This document shows positions 1 through 5,944 of a DNA stretch of 6,155 nucleotides, piece by piece. A program made the translations under genes and the position numbers. This DNA is from JBBQZL01 sp038207745 (GTDB lineage: Bacteria; Actinomycetota; Thermoleophilia; Solirubrobacterales; 70-9), in the NCBI GenBank assembly GCA_038207745.1, contig JBBQZL010000161.1, positions 1-6,155 on the forward strand. The letters run 5' to 3'. The notes below the pieces were generated by a model, which searched no databases, had not been told where the DNA came from, and saw nothing but the letters and a program-made list of their open reading frames with translations. Position 1 is the first letter of the stretch. Each line of letters opens with the position of its first letter.

Positions 1-174
1 GCTGAAGTTGAAATCCAGCTCACCCGGCGGAAACTGCCCCCGGGCCCGAAACTCCGATGCGGCATCGCGAAAAAGCCGCCCAAACGGATTCGACGACGGC
101 TGCTCGGGCCGCTCCACCGGACCACTCCCATAGCCCGGGGATTCATCTGTTGGCTGATCAGCCAGTTGACCCAT
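1..174 (-). CDS. Hypothetical protein, N-terminal fragment (runs off left edge)
   Basis: Reading the minus strand from the ATG whose complement is CAT at 172-174 gives 58 codons with no stop up to the window edge. The first 30 residues or so are rich in Pro, Ser, Gln, Asp and Glu and look disordered (start MGQLADQPTDESPGYG). They are followed by a more ordered, charged stretch, NPFGRLFRDAASEFRARG, and then FPPGELDFNFS at the edge. There is no signal peptide or membrane segment. I do not recognise the family, and the catalytic or fold-defining part, if any, lies outside the window. No clear Shine-Dalgarno precedes the ATG. The frame stays open further upstream, but I saw no better start there. 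The gene is divergent from the small membrane protein at 249. It is believable because the peptide has a normal composition, whereas the opposite strand reads as an Arg/Pro-rich shadow; the short length keeps confidence moderate. Confidence 0.55.
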   Translation of the reverse strand, partial: MGQLADQPTDESPGYGSGPVERPEQPSSNPFGRLFRDAASEFRARGQFPPGELDFNFS

Positions 175-204
175 CGCGGTGATCGTAGACGACCGGTGGT
201 CTTG

Positions 205-228
205 CGGGTCAATGTCAGATCGGACCCG
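205..228. promoter_or_regulatory. Inverted repeat in divergent intergenic region, possible operator
   Basis: CGGGTC at 205-210 and its reverse complement GACCCG at 223-228 are separated by 12 bases. They sit in the 74-bp gap between the minus-strand gene starting at 174 and the plus-strand gene starting at 249. Two 6-bp half-sites about 18 bp centre to centre could suit a dimeric regulator serving both promoters. Arms this short occur by chance in GC-rich DNA, and I see no convincing -35/-10 pair, so this is tentative. Confidence 0.2.
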
Positions 229-248
229 ACGCGTGTGACTCTTCTGCC

Positions 249-485
249 ATGCGCGCTTGGCCGATCGCCCTGAGGTTCCTCCGCTGGCTGGCGGTCACGA
301 TCTGGTTCGGGATCTGGTTTCTCGGGCCGGGTTATCTGGTCCTGAATGGGCTGGTCAGCGACCCGCGCAATCCATTCCCCGATTGGATCAGCCTCGGAGG
401 CTGTGCGATGTTGGCGCTCTGGTGGCTCTACATCTCGATTCGCTTTGCGGTCACCGACGAGCTTCCCGGGGTTTTCGATACCTGA
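249..485 (+). CDS. Small tryptophan-rich two-pass membrane protein
   Basis: This 78-residue protein has two hydrophobic stretches. The first is at about residues 7-35 (ALRFLRWLAVTIWFGIWFLG and beyond) and the second at about 48-67 (SLGGCAMLALWWLYISIRF). They are joined by a polar loop, SDPRNPFPDW. Seven Trp residues (4, 13, 19, 23, 46, 58, 59) lie mostly at the edges of or inside the membrane segments. The N-terminus is positively charged (R2, R9, R12) and the tail is acidic (TDELPGVFDT), which suggests both ends are cytoplasmic. I do not recognise a named family and assign no function. No good Shine-Dalgarno precedes the ATG. Codons end mostly in G or C, which supports real coding. The stop lies 59 bp before the hydrolase start, so the two could be co-transcribed. 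A competing frame over this stretch reads as an Arg/Gly/Pro-rich peptide and is probably only an upstream extension of the hydrolase frame. Confidence 0.62.
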   Translation: MRAWPIALRFLRWLAVTIWFGIWFLGPGYLVLNGLVSDPRNPFPDWISLGGCAMLALWWLYISIRFAVTDELPGVFDT

Positions 486-544
486 ATGGGTCCGGATCAA
501 CGGTGGAGATCGCCACCAGGGGCGCACTCCGTCAGGATATGGGC

Positions 545-2845
545 ATGCAGGGAGGTCGAAATATCTCGCGCCCACGCGTGGCGCTCGCAATCGCGGGCGC
601 ATCCCTCCTGGGATTGATCTTTCAGGTTGGGGTGGCAACGGCCGCCCCGAATCCCCTCAAGCGCGGCCCCCACAAGGTGAGCCGGGTTGTCTACGAGGCC
701 GGATCTATCGCACTGACGATTCCGCAGTTCGGGTCTCCGCCCGCGAGCTTCGATCAACCCCTTCAGGGAGACGTCACATATCCGAGGGGAAAGGGGCGAT
801 TTCCGGTCCTCCTGTTTCTGCATGGCCGGCATTCGACCTGTGTCTCCGAGGATGGGACGGAGTTCGTCCCGGAACCCGACGACCCGAATCTGACCTGCGA
901 GGACATCGTCGGGCCGGGGGGTCACCCGATCCAGACCCAGATCCGCAGCAATCAGGGTTATCGGTACCTCGCCTCGCTGATGGCCTCGCACGGCTACGTC
1001 GTCATCTCCCCGAGCGCCAACGTGATCGTCAGCTACGACAGCTGGGCAAAGGACGGTGGCAATCGCGCCCGCGAGCAGGTGGTCGGGGCGACCCTGGACC
1101 TGCTCCGAAGGTGGAACAGAAAGCCTGGCCCCGTCGAGCCCGGACGACCGGGCCACACGATCGGGAAGAAGCTGAACGGCCATCTGAAGCTGAGCAGGGT
1201 GGGTCTGATGGGGCACTCGCGCGGCGGCGATGGAGTCACCCAGTTCATCGCCTTCAACAAGGGACGGCATGTCGTCTATCCGCTTCAGGGCGTCGTCGCC
1301 CTGGCACCGACAAGGACCACCGAGTTGAACCCGTTCCGCCGTGGCGGCACCAATCTCGCGGAGGTGCTTCCAGCCTGCGACGGCGACGTATATGACCTCG
1401 AGGGAGGTCACACATACGAGGAGGTCACCCACCAGCGAAAAGGCGGCAGCTTTGCCAAGGTCCAGTGGCTGGTCGAGGGTGCCAACCACAACTACTTCAA
1501 CACCGTGTGGACCGAGGACGACTCCGCTCTTGGAATGTCCACGGATCTGGATAGCGCGTGTGGTGCGCGGAGGCGCACCTCGATCCGGCTCACAGCTCCC
1601 GAGGAGCGGCGGGCGGGGATCACGTTGATGAGCACGTTTCTGCGCCGTTTCGTCGGTAACGAACAGCGTTTCAGCGGCTTGATCAGCCGATCCTCGCTGC
1701 CCCGCAAGACCTGTCCGCGCAACCCGAAGGCGGTCTGCAGGACGCTGGTCCGGACTTCATACGTCCCTCCGGGCGGGCATCTGCTGAGGCTCATCGGGCC
1801 GTCCAGGCCGCGCCCCACACGGCGCAACGCCCTTGGCGGCGCGATCCGCGCGCACAAGTTGGACCTCGGCTGGTGTGACCCGACGCCGATCAACTTCATC
1901 AAGATCAAACGCCGCTGCCCGGGTGGGCAGGGCTCCGACGAATCGGAGATCAACCGCTCCTCAACCCCGCAGCTCGTGATCACCTGGGGTCAACGGTCCT
2001 TGCTTAGGGCGCTGATTCCCCGTAAGCGGCGGAACGTGGGCAGATATCGCAATCTGGTCATGCGGGCGGTGGTCACGAGAGCGGCCCGCAATCCGTCGGC
2101 AGGCGGCCAGCGCATGAACCTGGTCCTTGTCGACCACAGTGGCAACGCCGCCTCGGTGCCCGCGGAGCGCAACTCATCGGCGCTTCGCACCCCCTTTGGC
2201 GACCGGGTCAGTCAGCTGATCCTCAGCGATATCCGCGTCCCGCTGAAGCGATTCAAGCGGGTTGACCTCACGGATCTCAGATCGGTTGAGATTCACTTCG
2301 GGGTTCGCGGCCGCAAGCGCGGTCAGGTTCAGATCGCCGACCTCGGCTTCGAGGGTCGCGTCGGCAAGGTGGCGCGCGGATCACAGGCGCCGGCAGATGG
2401 GCTGGAGATGGCGGGACCACAACCCGGGCCCGACACCGCCATCGATGCGCTTCCGCTGGCGGGCACCGGCCTTGTAGCCCCCGGCTCTTGCCTGGACGGC
2501 ACCCGGCCGGCCGTTTCGGTCACCGGCTCGCCTGCCAATAGTGGTGGAAGGCTGACCGTCTCGGGGACCGCTGACCCAGGTGGCTGCGGGTCGATCGAGC
2601 GTGTCCAGGTCGCGGTCGTCAGACGACATGGCGGGGATTGCGCATTCCTGAGCGCCTCCGGTCGGCTGGCCGAATCACCGGACTGCGGACATCCGTTCTC
2701 GTTCATCGCCACCGGGGCCGACGCCTGGTCGATAGATCTGCGAACTCGCGATCAACTCCGGGGTGCCAGGATGCTTGTCTCGGCCATCGATGACGGAGGT
2801 CGGATCGTGACCCAGGCCACGGCTCTCCCGAGCATTCCCGATTAG
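545..2845 (+). CDS. Secreted multidomain alpha/beta hydrolase (GHSRGG family)
   Basis: This 766-residue protein is probably an exported serine esterase or lipase-like hydrolase of unknown substrate. The first 34 residues form a signal peptide: basic RNISRPR, a hydrophobic core from about 12 to 30, and a likely cleavage after ATA or ATAA before PNP. The catalytic domain spans about 45-375. An HGRH motif at 93-96 would form the oxyanion-hole region. GHSRGG at 223-228 contains the nucleophile Ser225. CDGDV at 278-282 probably supplies the acid, and GANHN at 312-316 supplies His315. A jelly-roll or galactose-binding-like domain follows at about 476-605, ending VDLTDLRSVEIHFG and ADLGFEG. After a Pro/Gly linker, an Ig-like module covers about 655-752. 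Twelve cysteines, an even number, fit disulfides outside the cytoplasm. The start at 545 was chosen because AGGA at 534-537 lies 7 bases upstream. ATG 539, two codons earlier, is the alternative. The frame stays open back to 257, but that part overlaps the small membrane gene and would bury the signal peptide. The Ser-Asp-His roles come from motif recognition, not alignment. Confidence 0.85.
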   Translation: MQGGRNISRPRVALAIAGASLLGLIFQVGVATAAPNPLKRGPHKVSRVVYEAGSIALTIPQFGSPPASFDQPLQGDVTYPRGKGRFPVLLFLHGRHSTCVSEDGTEFVPEPDDPNLTCEDIVGPGGHPIQTQIRSNQGYRYLASLMASHGYVVISPSANVIVSYDSWAKDGGNRAREQVVGATLDLLRRWNRKPGPVEPGRPGHTIGKKLNGHLKLSRVGLMGHSRGGDGVTQFIAFNKGRHVVYPLQGVVALAPTRTTELNPFRRGGTNLAEVLPACDGDVYDLEGGHTYEEVTHQRKGGSFAKVQWLVEGANHNYFNTVWTEDDSALGMSTDLDSACGARRRTSIRLTAPEERRAGITLMSTFLRRFVGNEQRFSGLISRSSLPRKTCPRNPKAVCRTLVRTSYVPPGGHLLRLIGPSRPRPTRRNALGGAIRAHKLDLGWCDPTPINFIKIKRRCPGGQGSDESEINRSSTPQLVITWGQRSLLRALIPRKRRNVGRYRNLVMRAVVTRAARNPSAGGQRMNLVLVDHSGNAASVPAERNSSALRTPFGDRVSQLILSDIRVPLKRFKRVDLTDLRSVEIHFGVRGRKRGQVQIADLGFEGRVGKVARGSQAPADGLEMAGPQPGPDTAIDALPLAGTGLVAPGSCLDGTRPAVSVTGSPANSGGRLTVSGTADPGGCGSIERVQVAVVRRHGGDCAFLSASGRLAESPDCGHPFSFIATGADAWSIDLRTRDQLRGARMLVSAIDDGGRIVTQATALPSIPD

Positions 2846-2852
2846 CCTGACA

Positions 2853-2861
2853 GACTTAGTC
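2853..2861. promoter_or_regulatory. Palindrome GACTTAGTC upstream of metY, possible operator
   Basis: GACT-T-AGTC is a perfect odd palindrome in the 41-bp gap between the hydrolase stop and metY. It is flanked by CTGA at 2847-2850 and TCAG at 2865-2868, which are reverse complements but offset by one base, giving an imperfect dyad across 2847-2868. It lies just ahead of the metY Shine-Dalgarno, where a repressor could act. There is no run of T after it, so it is not a standard terminator. I cannot match it to a known regulator. Confidence 0.25.
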
Positions 2862-2877
2862 AACTCAGCAGACCGAC

Positions 2878-2882
2878 AGGAG
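2878..2882 (+). promoter_or_regulatory. Shine-Dalgarno site of metY
   Basis: AGGAG lies four bases before the ATG at 2887 and fixes this start. It is a strong match to the 16S anti-Shine-Dalgarno sequence. Confidence 0.8.
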
Positions 2883-2886
2883 AAAC

Positions 2887-4191
2887 ATGAGCGATCAACA
2901 GCCCTCAGATCCACGTCCGGAGACCATGGCGCTCCACAGCGGACAGGAGCCGGACCCGGCGACCAACGCCCGCGCGGTGCCGATCTACCAGACGGTCTCA
3001 TTCACCTTCGATGACGCCCAGCACGCGCAGGATCTGTTTGCGCTCTCGGTCCCGGGAAACATCTATTCGCGGATCATGAACCCGACCTGGAACGTCCTCG
3101 AGGAGCGGATCGCCGCGCTCGAGGGTGGAGTGGCCGCGCTTGCCCTGGCCTCCGGTCAGGCCGCCGTCGCCTACTCGGTGCTCAATGTCTGCAGGACAGG
3201 CGACAACATCGTCGCCCTGTCGACCCTCTACGGCGGCACCTACAACCTCTTCGCGCACACGCTGCCGCAGTATGGGATCGAGGTTCGCTTTGTGGATCCC
3301 GAGGACCCGGACTCGCTGGCCGGGCACGTAGACGATCGGACCAGGCTCGTCTTCGCCGAGACGATCGGCAACCCGCAGCTCAACGTGATCGACGTCCGGG
3401 CATGGGCCGATGCCGCCCACGCGCAGGGTCTGCCCCTGATCATGGACAACACGGTCGCCACCCCGATCCTCTGCCGTGTCTTCGACCACGGTGCCGACAT
3501 CGCCGTCCACTCGGCCACCAAGTTCATCGGCGGCCACGGGACCACGATCGGCGGGCTGATCGTCGATTCAGGCAAGTTTGATTGGGCCGCCCACGCCGAG
3601 CGGTTCCCGGGCCTGACCACGCCGGACCCGTCCTACCACGGCGTCGTCTGGTCGGACGCAATGGGGCCGGCGGCCTACATCGGGCGCGCGCGGACCGTCC
3701 TGCTCCGCAACATGGGTGCCGCGCTCTCGCCCTTCAATGCCTTCCTGCTGCTGCAGGGGATCGAGACCCTGGCGCTGCGGATGGAGCGCCACAGCGAGAA
3801 CGCTCTCGCGGTCGCCGAGCATCTCAAGTCGCATGACAGCGTCAGCTGGGTCAACTACCCGGGGCTCGAGGGCTCGGGTGACAACGAGATCACGAAGCGG
3901 ATCCTCAACGGCGGAAACGGGGCGCTCGTCGCCTTCGGGATCGAGGGCGGCCGCGATGCAGGTCGCAAGTTCATCGACGGCCTCGAGCTGTTCTCTCACC
4001 TTGCAAACATCGGGGACGCGAAGTCACTGGCGATCCATCCGTCGACGACCACCCACTCGCAGCTCTCCGAGGAGGAGCTCTCGCTGGCGGGCGTCCCGGA
4101 GGACATGGTCCGTCTCTCGGTCGGAATCGAGCACATCGACGACATCGTCGCCGACCTCGATCAGGCGCTTGCCAAGGCAGGCAAGAGCTAG
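2887..4191 (+). CDS. metY: O-acetylhomoserine sulfhydrylase (aminocarboxypropyltransferase)
   Basis: This 434-residue cytoplasmic PLP enzyme of the Cys/Met metabolism (cystathionine gamma-synthase-like) family makes homocysteine from O-acyl-homoserine and sulfide. The fold-type I landmarks appear in order: YSRIMNPT at 60-67 (Tyr60 and Arg62 reach the phosphate of the neighbouring subunit's PLP), ASGQAA at 88-93 (phosphate loop), LYGGTYN at 114-120, ETIGNP at 158-163, MDNT at 186-189 with Asp187 contacting the pyridine nitrogen, and HSATKFIGGHG at 208-218 with Lys212 as the Schiff-base lysine. VRLSVGIEH at 408-416 holds the substrate-carboxylate Arg409. Length and the insertion around 229-265 (FPGLTTPDPSYHG) fit MetY rather than the shorter MetZ (about 400 residues) or MetB. 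It is the first gene of a tight metY-metX-metW run, 5 bp ahead of metX. No riboswitch fits in the 41-bp leader, so methionine control, if any, must be by a DNA-binding regulator or a farther promoter. Confidence 0.95.
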   Translation: MSDQQPSDPRPETMALHSGQEPDPATNARAVPIYQTVSFTFDDAQHAQDLFALSVPGNIYSRIMNPTWNVLEERIAALEGGVAALALASGQAAVAYSVLNVCRTGDNIVALSTLYGGTYNLFAHTLPQYGIEVRFVDPEDPDSLAGHVDDRTRLVFAETIGNPQLNVIDVRAWADAAHAQGLPLIMDNTVATPILCRVFDHGADIAVHSATKFIGGHGTTIGGLIVDSGKFDWAAHAERFPGLTTPDPSYHGVVWSDAMGPAAYIGRARTVLLRNMGAALSPFNAFLLLQGIETLALRMERHSENALAVAEHLKSHDSVSWVNYPGLEGSGDNEITKRILNGGNGALVAFGIEGGRDAGRKFIDGLELFSHLANIGDAKSLAIHPSTTTHSQLSEEELSLAGVPEDMVRLSVGIEHIDDIVADLDQALAKAGKS

Positions 4192-4194
4192 GAG
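4190..4194 (+). promoter_or_regulatory. Shine-Dalgarno site of metX, overlapping the metY stop
   Basis: AGGAG overlaps the metY TAG (4189-4191) and lies only two bases from the ATG at 4197, closer than usual. I found no better in-frame start nearby. The placement suggests translational coupling: ribosomes ending on metY re-initiate on metX. Confidence 0.5.
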
Positions 4195-4196
4195 CC

Positions 4197-5348
4197 ATGG
4201 AGGGCGAAGGTATCGGCCGGGTTGAGACCCAGCGGGCGGTCGTCTTTGACAGCGACGACCCGCTGGTGCTCGACTCAGGTGCCCGGCTCGAGCATGTCGA
4301 GGTTGCCTACGAGACCTACGGCACGCTCAACGATGCCGGCTCAAATGCTGTCTTCGTCTGCCATGCGCTGTCGGGCGATGCCCACGCTGCAGGGATACAC
4401 GAGGGCGCCGACCGACCCGGCTGGTGGGACAACCTGATCGGCCCGGGTCGCCCGCTCGACACCGGCCGCCACTTTGTCGTCTGCGCGAATCTGCTCGGCG
4501 GCTGCAAGGGCACAACGGGTCCGGGGTCGATTGATCCCGCAACCGGCAAGCCCTACGGTCTGCGCTTTCCGCAACTCGCGGTCCGGGATCTGGTCACGGT
4601 GCATCGCGCCCTGCTGCGCCATCTGGGCATCACCCGGCTGCTCGCCGCGATAGGCGGCTCACTTGGCGGGATGCAGGTACTCCAGTGGGCTCTCGACCAT
4701 CCCGGCGAGCTGGCGGGCGGGTTGATAGTGGCCGCCTCGGCCCGCCTCTCCGCCCAGAACATCGCCTTCTCGGCCGTTGCCAGGGAGGCGATCATGCGCG
4801 ACCCCGATTTTGCGAACGGCGATTACTACGAGCTCGAAAACGGCCCGGATCGGGGCCTCGCCCTGGCGCGGATGCTCGCCCACATCACCTATCTCTCGGA
4901 AGAGTCGATGCGGGAGAAGTTCGGGCGCCGGATCCAGGACGCGAGCGCGCCGCGATATGGATTCGAGGTCGACTTCGAAGTCGAGAGCTACCTGCACCAT
5001 CAGGGGGCCTCGTTTGTCGGCAGATTCGACGCCAACACCTACCTCTACCTGACCCGCGTGATGGACTACTTCGACCCCTTCAGCGATCCGGTCGGGATGC
5101 AGCGCAAGATCGCCGCCGGCGACACGAAGTTTCTTGTCCTCTCCTTCGACTCCGACTGGAGATTCTCGAGCGATCACGCCCGCGAGATCACCCAGGAGCT
5201 GAGGGTCGCGGGGGCCCCGGTGACGTATCAGGAGATCTCGGCGCCATTTGGTCACGACTCGTTCCTGATGCCGGTGCCCGCGTACCACCGGACGATCGCG
5301 GGATACATCGATCAGCTCTCCGGCGAATCAACGGCGACGGAGGCCTGA
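4197..5348 (+). CDS. metX: Homoserine O-acyltransferase (MetX type)
   Basis: This 383-residue alpha/beta-hydrolase-fold enzyme activates homoserine by moving an acyl group from acyl-CoA to its hydroxyl, the entry step of methionine synthesis. Family landmarks are HALSGDAHA at 56-64, WWDNLIGPG at 76-84, ANLLGGCKGTTGP at 97-109, and GGSLGGMQ at 153-160 with nucleophile Ser155. The acid is Asp320 in FDSDWRF and the base is His353 in FGHDSF. These give the classic Ser-Asp-His triad, and the length is normal for MetX. Databases would call it homoserine O-acetyltransferase. However, Arg322, two residues after the catalytic Asp, is where I recall acetyl-CoA enzymes carrying Leu (DWLF, DRLY) and succinyl-CoA enzymes such as Pseudomonas MetX carrying Arg (DWRF). 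Succinyl specificity is therefore a real possibility. It lies between metY (5-bp gap) and metW (2-bp gap) and is almost certainly co-transcribed with both. Confidence 0.93.
   Translation: MEGEGIGRVETQRAVVFDSDDPLVLDSGARLEHVEVAYETYGTLNDAGSNAVFVCHALSGDAHAAGIHEGADRPGWWDNLIGPGRPLDTGRHFVVCANLLGGCKGTTGPGSIDPATGKPYGLRFPQLAVRDLVTVHRALLRHLGITRLLAAIGGSLGGMQVLQWALDHPGELAGGLIVAASARLSAQNIAFSAVAREAIMRDPDFANGDYYELENGPDRGLALARMLAHITYLSEESMREKFGRRIQDASAPRYGFEVDFEVESYLHHQGASFVGRFDANTYLYLTRVMDYFDPFSDPVGMQRKIAAGDTKFLVLSFDSDWRFSSDHAREITQELRVAGAPVTYQEISAPFGHDSFLMPVPAYHRTIAGYIDQLSGESTATEA
5339..5343 (+). promoter_or_regulatory. Shine-Dalgarno site of metW inside the metX 3' end
   Basis: GGAGG lies within the last codons of metX, seven bases before the ATG at 5351. 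This is ideal spacing. It sets the metW start and points to coupled translation with metX. Confidence 0.8.
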
Positions 5349-5350
5349 GC

Positions 5351-5944
5351 ATGCGTCCCGATCTCGATGTCGTTGCCAGCCTGGTGGGCGAGGGTGTCAG
5401 CGTCCTCGACCTCGGCTGTGGTGAGGGCGAGCTGCTCGATCACCTGATCACCCGCCAGCGATGCTCGGGGCTCGGGATCGAGCGCGACGTCGAGGACTTC
5501 CACGCCTGCATTGCGCGTGGCGTGCCGGTCACCCAGGGAGATCTGGAAACCGAGATCGAGCTTACCGAGGCCTCATCCTTCGATTGCGCCGTGCTCTCGC
5601 TGACCCTGCAGGCGGTTCGCCATCCGGCGCAGGTTCTCGAGCAGATGCGCCGGGTTGCAACCAGGCAGGTGATCTCCCTGCCCAACTTCGCCCACTGGCG
5701 GTTGCGCCTCGATCTCGCCGCCCACGGGCGGATGCCAAGCACGCGCTCGCTCCCATACACCTGGTACGAGACCCCGAACATCCACCTCTGCACGCTCAGG
5801 GACTTCGAGTTCCTCGCCTCGGACCAGGGGATGCGGATCGCCAAACGCGTCCTCCTCGACGAGGACGGCCGCCCCGCTCCGCGCCACACCCGCCTGGCGG
5901 CGAACCTGCTCGCGGTGGGGGCGGTCTACCTGCTGGAGGGTTGA
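5351..5944 (+). CDS. metW: MetW, methyltransferase-fold methionine biosynthesis protein
   Basis: This 197-residue protein has a class I SAM-dependent methyltransferase fold, and its length is normal for MetW. Motif I is VLDLGCGEGELL at 18-29. The acidic residue that usually binds the SAM ribose is in GIERD at 42-46 (Glu44). FDCAVLSLTLQAV at 77-89 matches motif IV. MetW-specific blocks follow: VISLPNFAHWRLR at 107-119 and LPYTWYETPNIH at 134-145, then CTLRDFEFL. No methyl-transfer reaction has been firmly assigned to MetW as far as I know. It is commonly encoded next to metX and is thought to support or regulate MetX activity, so its position two bases after metX fits that role. The 3' end overlaps the convergent glycyl-tRNA synthetase gene by 19 bp, so no terminator separates them. 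Confidence 0.93.
   Translation: MRPDLDVVASLVGEGVSVLDLGCGEGELLDHLITRQRCSGLGIERDVEDFHACIARGVPVTQGDLETEIELTEASSFDCAVLSLTLQAVRHPAQVLEQMRRVATRQVISLPNFAHWRLRLDLAAHGRMPSTRSLPYTWYETPNIHLCTLRDFEFLASDQGMRIAKRVLLDEDGRPAPRHTRLAANLLAVGAVYLLEG

Noticed and set aside
1..248. Plus-strand coding frame through the left edge
   Set aside because: It is open, but its Arg/Pro-rich translation looks like the shadow of the minus-strand gene, which has the more natural composition.
257..544. N-terminal extension of the hydrolase frame, giving an 862-residue protein from ATG 257
   Set aside because: The extension overlaps the membrane-protein gene in another frame, is Arg/Gly/Pro-rich, and would place a good signal peptide about 95 residues inside the protein. 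A start at 545 (or 539) fits better.
346..1395. 349-codon plus-strand frame overlapping the hydrolase
   Set aside because: Its translation is dominated by Arg, Pro, Gly and Ser without any motif; it is a frame shadow of the hydrolase and small membrane gene.
497..1489. Long open frame of 330 codons on the minus strand opposite the hydrolase
   Set aside because: It lies wholly opposite a frame with clear hydrolase motifs. It has no recognisable domain and a composition typical of antisense shadows in GC-rich DNA.
2846..2877. Intrinsic terminator after the hydrolase gene
   Set aside because: The dyad there is short, AT-containing and not followed by a T run.
2846..2886. SAM or other methionine-responsive riboswitch ahead of metY
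   Set aside because: Only 41 bases lie between the hydrolase stop and metY, too short for a SAM riboswitch with its expression platform, and no conserved core was seen.
4685..5350. Upstream in-frame extension of metW inside metX (419-codon reading)
   Set aside because: The extension reads as Arg/Pro/Gly-rich nonsense over metX. The ATG at 5351 has an ideal GGAGG and starts exactly where MetW homology begins.
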